Shown: in pieces, positions 8,484 to 17,180 of the stretch
Position numbering within the stretch: the stretch's first letter is position 1
Layout of the letters: every line of letters starts with the position of its first letter
Source: Streptomyces sp. XD-27
Lineage (GTDB): Bacteria; Actinomycetota; Actinomycetes; Streptomycetales; Streptomycetaceae
NCBI RefSeq assembly: GCF_030553055.1
Contig: NZ_CP130713.1
Location: 6,386,001 to 6,450,000 of the forward strand
DNA length: 64,000 bases
Reading direction: 5' to 3'
Notes under the pieces: generated by a model
Seen by the model: the letters and a program-made list of their open reading frames with translations, nothing else
Databases searched by the model: none
What the model was told of the DNA's origin: nothing
Position numbers and translations under genes: made by a program

Positions 8484-9230
8484 TCAGTCGCCCTTCCCGG
8501 CGCGCCGTGACGGCGGGGTGACGGACATCGCGGTCTTGGTCACGTCCGCGACCACCTCCACCACATCCGGCCCGTACGCCTGGGAGTTGCTGATCTTCAG
8601 CAGCAGGCAGAACGACCCGTCCACCCCGTACTTGCGCGCCAGCCGGGCCCGGTTGCGCACCAGGTGGCGGACCGCCGCGCGGTGGGTGACCGGTCGCTGC
8701 CCCGCCGCCAGGAAGACCGGTCGGCCGCCCTCGCCGCCCGTCAGTCGGGCCACCAGCACGTACTCCACCGCCCCCGGCTCCGCCCGGTACGCCGTGCCGC
8801 CGACCGTGAACGTGCCCCGGTCCGCGCCCGTCTCGTCGCCCGGATGCACCGCGACCCCCGGCAGCAGGTTCGCCATATGGGAGGCAAGGCGCCGGTGGGC
8901 TGTCGGATCGCCGACGCAGAACTCCGTACGCGCGCCGAAGCCCTGCAACCCGGTGTCGTGCGGGGCGATCTCGGCGTGCGCCCCGCAGTTCTCCACGGCC
9001 GCCGCGAGGCCCAGCAGTGCCAGCGCGTCGTGGCGCGGGATGCTCCAGTGTGCCGAGGCGGTGTCCCGGTGGGTGACGAGCACGCACTCCGAGCCGTCCG
9101 GCAGACCGAAGAACCGCTGCTCGCGGGTGCGGCCGCGGCGGGCGGCGGCAGCCCGCACGGCCCAGCCGAGGGCCAGGCCCACCACCAGGGCGGCGGCGGA
9201 GGCGATCAGGTCCTGCACGGTGTCAGTCAT
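8484..9230 (-). CDS. Membrane-anchored protein of unknown function
   Basis: Encodes 248 residues from ATG 9230; a much longer frame extends upstream into a repeat region and is not believed. One N-terminal transmembrane segment (IASAAALVVGLALGWAV) is followed by RRGR, then a soluble domain of about 215 residues with LVTHRDTASAHWSIPRHDAL and YGVDGSFCLLLKISNSQAYG. I do not recognise the family. Similar single-pass proteins seem common in Streptomyces. It sits alone, divergent from the ggt gene across a repeat-rich gap. Confidence 0.7.
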   Translation of the reverse strand: MTDTVQDLIASAAALVVGLALGWAVRAAAARRGRTREQRFFGLPDGSECVLVTHRDTASAHWSIPRHDALALLGLAAAVENCGAHAEIAPHDTGLQGFGARTEFCVGDPTAHRRLASHMANLLPGVAVHPGDETGADRGTFTVGGTAYRAEPGAVEYVLVARLTGGEGGRPVFLAAGQRPVTHRAAVRHLVRNRARLARKYGVDGSFCLLLKISNSQAYGPDVVEVVADVTKTAMSVTPPSRRAGKGD

Positions 9231-9274
9231 GGCCGCGCATGGTAGCGGTGATGCGGGTGTGTGTTCGAGCGGCG

Positions 9275-9394
9275 GGTGCTTCGCCGGTGGTCTGCAGGGT
9301 GCTTCGCCGGTGGTCCGGCGGGTGGTTCGGTGGTGCTCCCACCAGTGGTCCGGCGGGTGCTCTACCGATGGTCCGGCGGGTGGTCCGGCGGGCG
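9275..9394. repeat. Degenerate GC-rich tandem repeat cluster
   Basis: TGGTCCGGCGGGTG or a near copy occurs at 9311, 9346, 9369 and 9381, and GGTGCTTCGCCGGTGGTC occurs twice (9275-9292 and 9298-9315). The cluster fills much of the 296-bp gap between the divergent membrane-protein gene and ggt. It keeps long accidental frames open on both strands, but coding is not supported. Confidence 0.7.
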
Positions 9395-9526
9395 GCGGGG
9401 CTGGACCCGTACGGGCGTAACTCCCGGTCGTGCGCGGGCGCGTGCCCGTGCGCCCCTGTCGGATCCGGTGGTGCGGCGAGTATTCTCCGGCCCTCCGGTC
9501 GTCACGCCGTTCGTATGGAGGTATGC

Positions 9527-11449
9527 ATGGCACGTGCCGCGCGCGCAACCGCACCCACGGCCGCCCCAGCACGGCGGCTGCCCGTATCCACACGGCGGCG
9601 GCTGCCCGTTCTCGCCGCGACGACCCTGCTGGTCGCGAGCCTCGGCGCCGTACCGGCCACCGCCTCCGCGGCACGGTCCGCCTCGGCGCCCTCCACCTCG
9701 GCACTGTCCGCCACCACCAACGCCAACGCCACCGTCACCCCGCCCAAGACCCCGGTCGCCACGGGCTACGGCGGCGCCGTCTCCAGCGTCGACCCCGACG
9801 CGTCGGCCGCCGGGATCGAGGTGCTGCGACGCGGCGGGAACGCGGTGGACGCGGCGGTGGCGACCGCCGCCGCGCTCGGCGTCACCGAGCCGTACTCCGC
9901 GGGCGTCGGCGGCGGCGGGTACTTCGTCTACTACAGCGCGAAGCACCGCAAGGTGTTCACCATCGACGGCCGCGAGACCGCGCCGCTGAGCGCGGACCGG
10001 AACCTCTTCCTCGGCGCGGACGGCAAGCCGATCCCGTTCGACCAGGCCGTCACCAGCGGACTGAGCGTCGGCACGCCCGGCGCCCCGGCGACCTGGGACC
10101 GCGCCCTCGACGCCTGGGGCACGCGTTCGCTGGCGCACGTCCTGCGGCCCGCCGAGCGGCTCGCCCGGCACGGCTTCACCGTCGACGCCACCTTCCGTCA
10201 GCAGACCGCCGGCAACCAGGCCCGCTTCGCCGACTTCCCGGCCAGCGCCGAACTCTTTCTGCCCGGCGGCGAGCTGCCCAAGGTCGGCTCCACCTTCAAG
10301 AACCCCGACCTGGCCCGCACCTACGCCCTGCTCGCGAAGAAGGGCGCGGCCGCCCTCTACAAGGGCGAGCTGGGCCGCGACATCGTCACCACCGTCCAGC
10401 ACCCGCCGGTGCGCCCCGGCGCCGACCGCGTCGTACGCCCCGGCGACCTGACGGCGAAGGACCTGCGGGCGTACGACACGAAGCGGCAGGCCCCGACCAG
10501 GACCTCGTACCGCGGACTCGACGTCTACGGCATGGCGCCCTCCTCCTCCGGCGGTACGACGGTCGCCGAGGCGCTCAACCTCCTGGAGCGCACCGACCTG
10601 GCGAAGCTGAGCGAGCAGCAGTACCTGCACCGCTACATCGAGGCGAGCCGGGTCGCGTTCGCCGACCGCGGCCGCTGGGTCGGCGACCCGGCCTTCGAGG
10701 ACGTGCCCACCCGCGGCCTGCTCTCGCAGCGGTTCGCGGACGCCCGCGCGTGCCTGATCAAGGACGACGCGGTGCTGGCCAGCCCGGTCGCGCCCGGTGA
10801 CCCGCGCGACAGCAAGCCGTGCGGCAGCGGGGAAACGGCCGCCCCCACCACGTACGAGGGCGAGAACACCACGCACCTGACGGTCGCCGACAAGTGGGGC
10901 AACGTCGTCGCCTACACCCTCTCCATCGAGCAGACCGGCGGCAGCGGCATCACCGTGCCCGGTCGCGGCTTCCTGCTCAACAACGAGCTGACCGACTTCT
11001 CCTTCGCCCCCGCCAACCCGGCCGTGCACGACCCCAACCTGCCCGGACCCGGCAAGCGGCCGCGCTCCTCGATGTCGCCCACGATCGTCCTCGACAACGG
11101 CCGCCCGGTGCTTGCGCTCGGCTCGCCCGGCGGCTCGACCATCATCACCACCGTGCTGCAGACGCTCATCGGCCACCTGGACCGCGGGCTGCCGCTGGTC
11201 GACGCGATCGCCGCGCCGCGCGCCAGCCAGCGCAACGCGGCCGCGACCGAACTGGAACCCGCCCTGTGGAACAGCCCGCTCCGCGCCCGACTGGAGGCGC
11301 TGGGGCACACGTTCAAGCAGAACCCGGAGATCGGGGCGGCCACGGGAGTGCAGCGCCTGCCGGACGGCCGCTGGCTGGCGGCGGCGGAGACGGTACGGCG
11401 GGGCGGCGGCTCGGCGATGGTGGTCCACCCGACGGGGGAGGCGCGCTGA
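9527..11449 (+). CDS. ggt: Secreted gamma-glutamyltransferase
   Basis: Encodes 640 residues from ATG 9527, which has GGAGG five bases upstream. A twin-Arg/basic N-terminus and Ala-rich signal peptide (LAATTLLVASLGAVPATASA) precede the GGT proenzyme. The autoprocessing nucleophile is T448 in ENTTHLTVADKWGN, and RSSMSPTIVL followed by LALGSPGGSTI forms the gamma-glutamyl pocket. The family cleaves itself into large and small subunits and hydrolyses or transfers the gamma-glutamyl group of glutathione-like peptides. The length is normal. A second, more divergent GGT-like gene occurs at 23093. Confidence 0.93.
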   Translation: MARAARATAPTAAPARRLPVSTRRRLPVLAATTLLVASLGAVPATASAARSASAPSTSALSATTNANATVTPPKTPVATGYGGAVSSVDPDASAAGIEVLRRGGNAVDAAVATAAALGVTEPYSAGVGGGGYFVYYSAKHRKVFTIDGRETAPLSADRNLFLGADGKPIPFDQAVTSGLSVGTPGAPATWDRALDAWGTRSLAHVLRPAERLARHGFTVDATFRQQTAGNQARFADFPASAELFLPGGELPKVGSTFKNPDLARTYALLAKKGAAALYKGELGRDIVTTVQHPPVRPGADRVVRPGDLTAKDLRAYDTKRQAPTRTSYRGLDVYGMAPSSSGGTTVAEALNLLERTDLAKLSEQQYLHRYIEASRVAFADRGRWVGDPAFEDVPTRGLLSQRFADARACLIKDDAVLASPVAPGDPRDSKPCGSGETAAPTTYEGENTTHLTVADKWGNVVAYTLSIEQTGGSGITVPGRGFLLNNELTDFSFAPANPAVHDPNLPGPGKRPRSSMSPTIVLDNGRPVLALGSPGGSTIITTVLQTLIGHLDRGLPLVDAIAAPRASQRNAAATELEPALWNSPLRARLEALGHTFKQNPEIGAATGVQRLPDGRWLAAAETVRRGGGSAMVVHPTGEAR

Positions 11450-11637
11450 AGGGGCGCGTGCGGCTGAGGCGCGTACCGCTGAGGCATGTACGGCGGTAAA
11501 TATCGGGACTCACCCGGTTTCATCCTCGTGTGCGCGTCCGGAAAAGCGCCCGTAGCACGCCGGTGCCCCGTTCCGTAACACGCCCGGGGTCCAATGCCTG
11601 CGCACCGCGGCCGACCGGCCACGGGGGAGGAGTGGAG

Positions 11638-13325
11638 ATGGTGGACGGCCAACTCCCGACGGCGGAAACGGATTTCGCGCGGTACCTGCGGGCACTGACC
11701 GGCCGGCTGGACCCGGACGCGGGCTGGTACGGCGTGTTCGCGCGGCGCGACCCGGACGGGATACGGGCCTGCCTGGACGGCCGCGAGGTGCCGCCCTGGG
11801 ACGTGGTGCGGGCGCTGCTCCAGGACCTGTCCGCCCGGTGCGGTCCGGACACCGCCCGCCAGGCCGCCGACCGGGCCGCGGCCCTCTACCGGGCGGCCGT
11901 CGCCACCCGCGACGCCCGCCCCGGCGCGGTCCAGGACCTCCGCAACCGGCTGCGGCTGATGCTCCGCGAACAGCGGTACGCGGCGCGGCGCGAGGGGGAC
12001 CTGACGGAGGCGCTGCATACGACGCCCCCCGGCGAGCCCGCCTCCGGCCTCACCGCCGAACTCGCCTGGGCCCGCGACGACCGCGAGCGCGCGACGGCCC
12101 GCTGCGAGGAACTGGCGGCCCGCTTGACCGCGCTCGGGGCGGACCCGCGCGGGGCGGGACATCGGGAGCCGCAACCGGTCCGCGCTGGGGTGGGGCACCG
12201 GGAGCCGCCGATCCGCGCGGGAGCGCGGCGTCGGAGGCGGCGGCCGACCCGCGTGCAGGCGGTGCCCAGGGAGCCGCGTACGGGGCCGGGCCGAGCCCCG
12301 CGGGCACCCGGCCGGCCCCGGCGGCCGCGCGCACACCCGAGAGCGCGCACGAGCCGATGCCCGCGAGCGAACCCGCGCCCATGCCCGCGAGCGAACCCGC
12401 ACCCGCACCCGCATCTCCATCCGCGCCCGCACCCCTATCCGCGCCCGCATCCTCATCCGTGTCCGCCCCGGCCCGGCGGCGGCCGCGTGGCGCGCGCTTC
12501 GCCGGGGTCGAGGCCACGGACACGGAGACCGACGCCGCGGCGGCAGCCGCGATGCCCGCCCCCCTGCCCGTCCCGCAGGCCGTCTCCGCAGGTGCGGGTA
12601 CGCCGCGCGGCGCGCGCTTCGCCGGGGTGGAGGGCGATGGCGGCCCCCGCGGCGGACGCCGTAAACGCGGCAAGGAGGCACAGGCGACCGAGGCGGCCAC
12701 GGCGGCGGCAGCGGCGAACGGGACGGGAGCAGCGGGAAGGGCGGCAATGCCGAAGGGAGCGGGGGCGGGGGCCGAGGCCGCCGACTTGGAGCGGATCGCG
12801 GCGGCACGGTACGCGGCCGAGGAGGCCGTGACCCGGCTCGCGCGGCTGCGGGCGGAACACCGGGGCGGCGAGGCGCACGAACTGCTCTGCGAGGCCGCCG
12901 CCTGGCCCGCCGAGCGCCTGCCGTTACTCGCGGCCCGGCTCGAACGCGCCGGTCTCGCCGCCGATGTCGCGACCCTGCTGTGGGAGGCCGCCTGCCTGCC
13001 GCCCACCGCGCTGGCGGCGGCGGCATCCGCCCTGGCCGCCGCGGACCGCACCCGCGACTGCGCCCAACTGCTGCGGCAGAGCGTGGCCCGCCCGGTCGCC
13101 GAGGTGGCCCGAACGGCCCTGGCGCTGCGCGCGGCCGGGCAGACCCCGGAGGCGGACTTCCTCCTGGAGGCGCTGGTCCGGGCCCGTACCCCGGAGGAGT
13201 CCGCCCAAGCGGCCGCCGACGCACCCGATCAACTCATCCCCCTCCTGCTGTCCGCCGCCCGGACGGTCTCCTCCAGCAGACACCACGACCTGGCCCACGC
13301 CCTGCGCGTCGCGGGCCTGGGGTGA
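11638..13325 (+). CDS. Unknown Streptomyces repeat protein with GARFAGVE motifs (frameshifted)
   Basis: Two overlapping frames read as one protein of about 562 residues if a single base is missing between roughly 12150 and 12235. The N-terminal ~170 residues (MVDGQLPTAETDFARYLRAL...) start at ATG 11638 after GGAGGAG and look helical. A low-complexity Pro/Ala linker follows (repeats of ASEPAPMP). The motif PRGARFAGVE occurs twice, 40-odd residues apart. The C-terminal ~170 residues are Ala/Leu-rich helical repeats (VTRLARLRAEHRGGEAHELL... and similar) resembling TPR/HEAT-like solenoids. The family and function are not recognised. The break is in a G-rich stretch and may be a sequencing error. 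Confidence 0.6.
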
Positions 13326-13406
13326 CTTCCCCGGTGAGGGCCCGCCATGCCCCTGACCAGGGAAACAAGTGGCTGTGCACGCGCCGGCTGTGACAGGGTG
13401 CCTGCC

Positions 13407-14180
13407 GTGACAGACATATCCGCCTTGACGATCACCTCGCTCGCCGACCGTCCTTCGCTGATCTCCCGCGTGTACGAGATCAACGAGACGTGGCCCGTGT
13501 TCACCCCGCACGACCTGGTCGGCAGTGGCTTGCTGAGCCGGGTCGTAGAGGAGTTCCCGCAGTACTGCGCGGTGGCGACCGACGGCGACCGAGTGGTGGC
13601 ACGTGGACTGGCCGTGCCCTTCAACGCCGAGGCGGACGGCCGTGAGGAGATGCCGGACCAGGGCTGGGACCGGGTCCTGTCCTGGGCGTTCCGGGACCGG
13701 CACCGCGAGCTTCCGCCGACGGCGGCCAGCGCCTTGGAGATCACGGTGGACACCGAGTACCTCGGTCGTGGTCTGTCGTACGGCATGTTGCGGGCGCTTC
13801 GTGAAGCCGCGGGCCGCCACGGGCACAGTGTGCTGCTGGCCCCGGTCCGTCCGACGGCCAAACACCTGGCGCCCCGCGTCTCCATGGCCGAGTACATCGG
13901 CCGGCGACGCGAGGACGGGCTCCCCCAGGACCCCTGGCTGCGGGTCCACGTCAAGGCGGGGGGCGTCATCGCGAAGGTGGCGCCGGCGTCGATGACGGTC
14001 AGCGGCGGTCTGGCCCAGTGGCGTGCGTGGACCGGGCTGCCCTTCGACCGCGACGGCGCCGTCGAGGTTCCCGGCGCCCTGGTCCCGGTGCACTGCGACA
14101 CCGCCTTCGACCGTGCCGTCTATGTCGAGCCCAATGTGTGGGTACGCCACGACCTGCGCCCCGGTGGCGCCCAGGCGTGA
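13407..14180 (+). CDS. GNAT-family N-acetyltransferase
   Basis: Encodes 257 residues from GTG 13407; an upstream ATG at 13347 would add 20 residues with a Cys/Arg-rich sequence that looks untranslated. The central part has the GNAT acetyl-CoA pattern: ALEITVDTEYLGRGLSYGML, then LREAAGRHGHSVLLAPVRP. The long C-terminal half (PWLRVHVKAGGVIAKVAP...) is typical of a Streptomyces-specific subgroup of unknown substrate. It is convergent with the SGNH esterase gene 54 bp downstream. Confidence 0.75.
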   Translation: MTDISALTITSLADRPSLISRVYEINETWPVFTPHDLVGSGLLSRVVEEFPQYCAVATDGDRVVARGLAVPFNAEADGREEMPDQGWDRVLSWAFRDRHRELPPTAASALEITVDTEYLGRGLSYGMLRALREAAGRHGHSVLLAPVRPTAKHLAPRVSMAEYIGRRREDGLPQDPWLRVHVKAGGVIAKVAPASMTVSGGLAQWRAWTGLPFDRDGAVEVPGALVPVHCDTAFDRAVYVEPNVWVRHDLRPGGAQA

Positions 14181-14234
14181 CGAGAGCCATCGCTCACGGG
14201 GTCGGCTTCTTGCGGGGGAGGGCTTCCCGCGTGA

Positions 14235-15014
14235 TCACGTGACGGGGAGCAACTCCGGGCGTTTCGCCGTGCGGCCGTCGCCCGAGGAACGGCCCCGCAG
14301 GCGCCTGCCGAGCCATGGGCCGAGGAAGGACGCGGCCCAGCGCAGTTCGGCGGGGGCGGCGCGCCAGCCGGTGGGTGCGGGGGCCGGCGGGGGCGGCAGG
14401 GGGTGGGTCCAGGCGTCGCCGCTGCCGGGCAGCCGGAGGGCGTGGGCGACGGCGGCGGCGATCCGTGCGTGCCCCAGCGGGCTCGCGTGCAGCCGGTCCT
14501 GGCTCCACAGGCGCGGATCGGCGACCACCGCGTGGTGGGCGGTCTCGGCGACGGTGACGCCGTGCCGGTGGGCCGCCGCGCGGATGCGGTGGTTGAGGGC
14601 GGTGACGCGGGAGCCGATCGGGCGGGCGAGCGCGGTGATCCGCGCGACGTCGGGGAAGGTCAGCGTCGCCACATGGGCGCCCTGGGCGGTGAGTTCGGCG
14701 AACATCGCCTCCAGATGGGCGGCCACCTCGTCGGCGTCGAACCGCGGCCGGAGCAGATCGTTGACCCCGGCGACGACGGTGGCCAGATCGGGGCGCAGGG
14801 CGAGGGCCGGGCCGAGCTGTTCGGCGCGGACCTGGGCGGCGACGCGTCCGCGCACGGCCAGGTTGGCGTAGCGGACGTCGGGGTCGAGCGCCGCGAGCCG
14901 CTCGGCCAGCCGGTCCGCCCAGCCGCGCAGGCCCGTCGTGTCGTCCCCGTCGCCGAGCCCCTCGGTCTGGCTGTCGCCCAGGGCCACGTACCGCACGTAC
15001 TCACCGGCCGGCAT
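14235..15014 (-). CDS. SGNH/GDSL-type esterase or lipase
   Basis: Encodes 259 residues with all four SGNH blocks: GDSQTEG (nucleophile Ser), NLAVRG (Gly), GVNDLLRP (Asn), and DRLHASPLGH (Asp/His). There is no signal peptide, so the enzyme is probably cytoplasmic. A Pro-rich linker (PLPPPPAPAPTG) and basic tail end the protein. Its start overlaps the 3' end of the PadR gene by 14 bases, so the two are co-transcribed with PadR first. The substrate is unknown. Confidence 0.87.
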   Translation of the reverse strand: MPAGEYVRYVALGDSQTEGLGDGDDTTGLRGWADRLAERLAALDPDVRYANLAVRGRVAAQVRAEQLGPALALRPDLATVVAGVNDLLRPRFDADEVAAHLEAMFAELTAQGAHVATLTFPDVARITALARPIGSRVTALNHRIRAAAHRHGVTVAETAHHAVVADPRLWSQDRLHASPLGHARIAAAVAHALRLPGSGDAWTHPLPPPPAPAPTGWRAAPAELRWAASFLGPWLGRRLRGRSSGDGRTAKRPELLPVT

Positions 15015-15570
15015 GGGCTGCCCGCCTCTCCCGCAGGACCGCGGCGCCGCGGTGGCACCAGTCCCGGTTGCCCTGCTCGAAGGCGAGACCGCGCAGGCAG
15101 GTGAGGTACGGGCCGATCCGGTCGCCGGTGCGCAGGAACTCCTCCTCGCTCCGGTCGCCCCGCATCTGCCGGAGCAGCGTGTCGAACAGCTCGATCTTGG
15201 CTTCGGCGAAGGCGGCCCGCTCCATGAGGTGCGCGATCACCTCGCCGGTGTCGACGTGGTCGACGGCCTGGACCTTGACGAGCAGGTCGTCGCGGATGAA
15301 CGACGGCTTGGCGGCCGTGGACGCGAACCGCTCCAACTCGGCGGCACCGGCCTCGGTGACCGTGAAAACGCGCTTGTTCGGGCGGGTGTCCTGGACCACC
15401 TCCCGCCCTGTGACCAGCCCCTCCCTCTCCAGCTTGGCCAGCTCGGCGTAGAGCTGCTGGGGCAGGGCGTGCCAGAAGTTCGCCACCCCCATGTCGAACG
15501 CCTTGGCCAGCTGGTATCCGCTGAGCCGCTCGTCCAGCAGCGCCGCCAGCACGGCGTGGCGCAGGGCCAT
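15001..15570 (-). CDS. PadR-family transcriptional regulator
   Basis: Encodes 189 residues. The N-terminal winged helix (LAALLDERLSGYQLAKAFD, QLYAELAKLEREGLV) is PadR, followed by the virulence-activator-like alpha C-terminal domain used for dimerisation. It lies divergent from a SnoaL-like gene, and a 34-bp palindrome sits between them, so it probably represses both its own transcript and that gene. The SGNH esterase is translated from the same transcript. Confidence 0.9.
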   Translation of the reverse strand: MALRHAVLAALLDERLSGYQLAKAFDMGVANFWHALPQQLYAELAKLEREGLVTGREVVQDTRPNKRVFTVTEAGAAELERFASTAAKPSFIRDDLLVKVQAVDHVDTGEVIAHLMERAAFAEAKIELFDTLLRQMRGDRSEEEFLRTGDRIGPYLTCLRGLAFEQGNRDWCHRGAAVLRERRAAHAGR

Positions 15571-15658
15571 CGCGGGTGCCTCCTCGTTTCCGTGTCGCCT
15601 CGGTCTGCTCGCATCCGGTGTCTGCTCGCCTCTGTCCGCCCGGCGCCCCTCATGGTAC

Positions 15659-15692
15659 TACTCAAGAAAGTGACTAGTCAGATTCTTGAGTA
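15659..15692. promoter_or_regulatory. 34-bp palindromic operator, likely PadR site
   Basis: Arms TACTCAAGAA (15659-15668) and TTCTTGAGTA (15683-15692) flank a central palindrome TGACTAGTCA (15671-15680). All share one centre, giving 30 of 34 symmetric positions. It lies 13 bp before the SnoaL-like start and 89 bp before the divergent padR start. PadR proteins bind long dyads of this type. Confidence 0.8.
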
Positions 15693-15705
15693 TCGAGGAG
15701 GAGTC

Positions 15706-16149
15706 ATGCACGCCGCCATGCACACCGCGGACCGCTTCCGTGCCGCCGTCGAAAGCCGCGACCTCGCCGCTCTGGAGGGTCTGTTCGCGGAGGACATCCG
15801 CTTCTACAGCCCGGTGAAGTTCACGCCCTTCGAGGGCAGGCCGATGGTGTTGGGCCTCTTCGGCGTGCTGCTGCGCACCTTCGAGGGGTTCCGCTACGTC
15901 GGGCGCTTCGACGGCGCGGCCGAGGCCGGTGCCGAGGGCGCCGAGGCCCCGTCGGCCGCCCTGCTGTTCCGCGCCGCCGTCAACGGCAGGCAGATCCACG
16001 GCATCGACCTGCTCCACCTCGACGAGGCGGGCAGGATCAAGGAGTTCACGGTGATGGTGCGGCCGCAGTCGGCGGTACACGCCCTGGGGGAGGCGGTGCT
16101 CGCCGGTCTCGTCGCTGATGGGCTGGTGCCTGCCCCGGGGCACCGTTGA
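15706..16149 (+). CDS. SnoaL-like (NTF2-fold) protein
   Basis: Encodes 147 residues starting at ATG 15706 behind GAGGAGGAG. The pattern of an N-terminal helix pair (TADRFRAAVESRDLAALEGLFAED), a 'FTPFEGRP' loop and terminal strands (GIDLLHLDEAGRIKEFTVMVRP) is the nuclear transport factor 2/SnoaL fold. Members range from polyketide cyclases to isomerases to ligand binders, so no reaction is assigned. Its promoter overlaps the PadR-type palindrome. Confidence 0.8.
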   Translation: MHAAMHTADRFRAAVESRDLAALEGLFAEDIRFYSPVKFTPFEGRPMVLGLFGVLLRTFEGFRYVGRFDGAAEAGAEGAEAPSAALLFRAAVNGRQIHGIDLLHLDEAGRIKEFTVMVRPQSAVHALGEAVLAGLVADGLVPAPGHR

Positions 16150-16245
16150 GCGGGCCCGCGATCGCCCCGCGGCGCGCGCCGGGGCGCACGGCGCGAGACG
16201 CGCCGCCGGAAACGTGATCGGCTTCGTTGCTTAACGCGGGCGGTC

Positions 16246-16274
16246 TTGTCACCGTGGAGGCCGGGTCGTACGTT
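16246..16274 (+). promoter_or_regulatory. Sigma-70-type promoter of the hydantoinase operon
   Basis: TTGTCA (16246-16251) and TACGTT (16269-16274) are separated by 17 bp and lie 64 bp before the first operon start. The fit to the housekeeping consensus is good for Streptomyces. Operator-like repeats sit directly downstream. Confidence 0.55.
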
Positions 16275-16277
16275 CTC

Positions 16278-16308
16278 CATCTACGCCCGGTGTCTACGTG
16301 CGTAGATG
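16278..16308. promoter_or_regulatory. Operator-like repeats downstream of the hydantoinase promoter
   Basis: CATCTACG (16278-16285) is an inverted repeat of CGTAGATG (16301-16308). TCTACG also recurs at 16293-16298, giving a compact dyad TCTACG-TG-CGTAGA. The position just after the predicted transcription start suits a repressor, perhaps GntR or PucR type, but no such gene is adjacent. Confidence 0.55.
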
Positions 16309-16337
16309 CTTCTGACGTGCAGTCAAAGGAGCCGCTC

Positions 16338-17180
16338 ATGGCCAAGATTGTCCGTGCAGCCCTGGTCCAGGCCACCTGGACCGGTGATACCGAGTCGATG
16401 ATCGCGAAGCATGAGGCGCACGCCCGCGAGGCCGCCGCGCAGGGTGCCCAGGTGATCGGTTTCCAAGAGGTCTTCAACGCCCCGTACTTCTGCCAGGTGC
16501 AGGAGCCCGAGCACTACCGCTGGGCCGAGCCCGTGCCCGACGGCCCGACCGTGCGCCGGATGCGGGAGCTGGCCCACGAGACCGGCATGGTCGTCGTCGT
16601 GCCGGTCTTCGAGGTCGAGCAGTCCGGCTTCTACTACAACACCGCCGCCGTCATCGACGCCGACGGCAGCTACCTCGGGAAGTACCGCAAGCACCACATC
16701 CCGCAGGTGAAGGGCTTCTGGGAGAAGTACTACTTCAAACCCGGGAACGCGGGCTGGCCCGTCTTCGACACCGCCGTCGGCAAGGTCGGCGTCTACATCT
16801 GCTACGACCGGCACTTCCCCGAGGGCTGGCGGCAGCTCGGCCTCGGCGGCGCCCAGCTCGTGTACAACCCGTCCGCCACCTCCCGCGGCCTGTCCGCCTA
16901 CCTGTGGCAGCTGGAGCAGCCCGCCGCCGCCGTCGCGAACGAGTACTTCATCGCCGCGATCAACCGGGTCGGCCAGGAGGAGTACGGCGACAACGACTTC
17001 TACGGCACCTCCTACTTCGTCGATCCGCGCGGGCAGTTCGTCGGCGACGTCGCCAGCGACAAGGAGGAGGAGCTGGTCGTCCGCGACCTCGACTTCGGGC
17101 TGATCGACGAGGTCCGGCAGCAGTGGGCGTTCTACCGGGACCGCCGACCCGACGCGTACGAGGGGCTGGTGCGGCCATGA
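16338..17180 (+). CDS. Carbon-nitrogen hydrolase (beta-ureidopropionase / N-carbamoyl hydrolase)
   Basis: Encodes 280 residues of the nitrilase superfamily with the catalytic triad E44 (GFQEVF), K118 (KYRKHHIP) and C155 (VYICYDRHFPE). The branch resembles beta-ureidopropionase and N-carbamoylputrescine amidase. Next to a dihydropyrimidinase it probably hydrolyses the N-carbamoyl-amino acid to the free amino acid, CO2 and ammonia. AAAGGAG lies eight bases upstream of the ATG. The stop overlaps the aminotransferase start (ATGA), so the genes are translationally coupled. Confidence 0.88.
   Translation: MAKIVRAALVQATWTGDTESMIAKHEAHAREAAAQGAQVIGFQEVFNAPYFCQVQEPEHYRWAEPVPDGPTVRRMRELAHETGMVVVVPVFEVEQSGFYYNTAAVIDADGSYLGKYRKHHIPQVKGFWEKYYFKPGNAGWPVFDTAVGKVGVYICYDRHFPEGWRQLGLGGAQLVYNPSATSRGLSAYLWQLEQPAAAVANEYFIAAINRVGQEEYGDNDFYGTSYFVDPRGQFVGDVASDKEEELVVRDLDFGLIDEVRQQWAFYRDRRPDAYEGLVRP

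Noticed and set aside
8484..9704. Extension of the membrane-anchored protein to 406 residues
   Set aside because: The added part is encoded by the degenerate repeat cluster and would overlap the ggt start. ATG 9230 gives a normal N-terminal membrane anchor.
12150..12235. Programmed -1 frameshifting in the unknown repeat protein
   Set aside because: No slippery heptamer with a downstream pseudoknot is evident, and four other genes in the window show single-base indels, so error is the simpler explanation.
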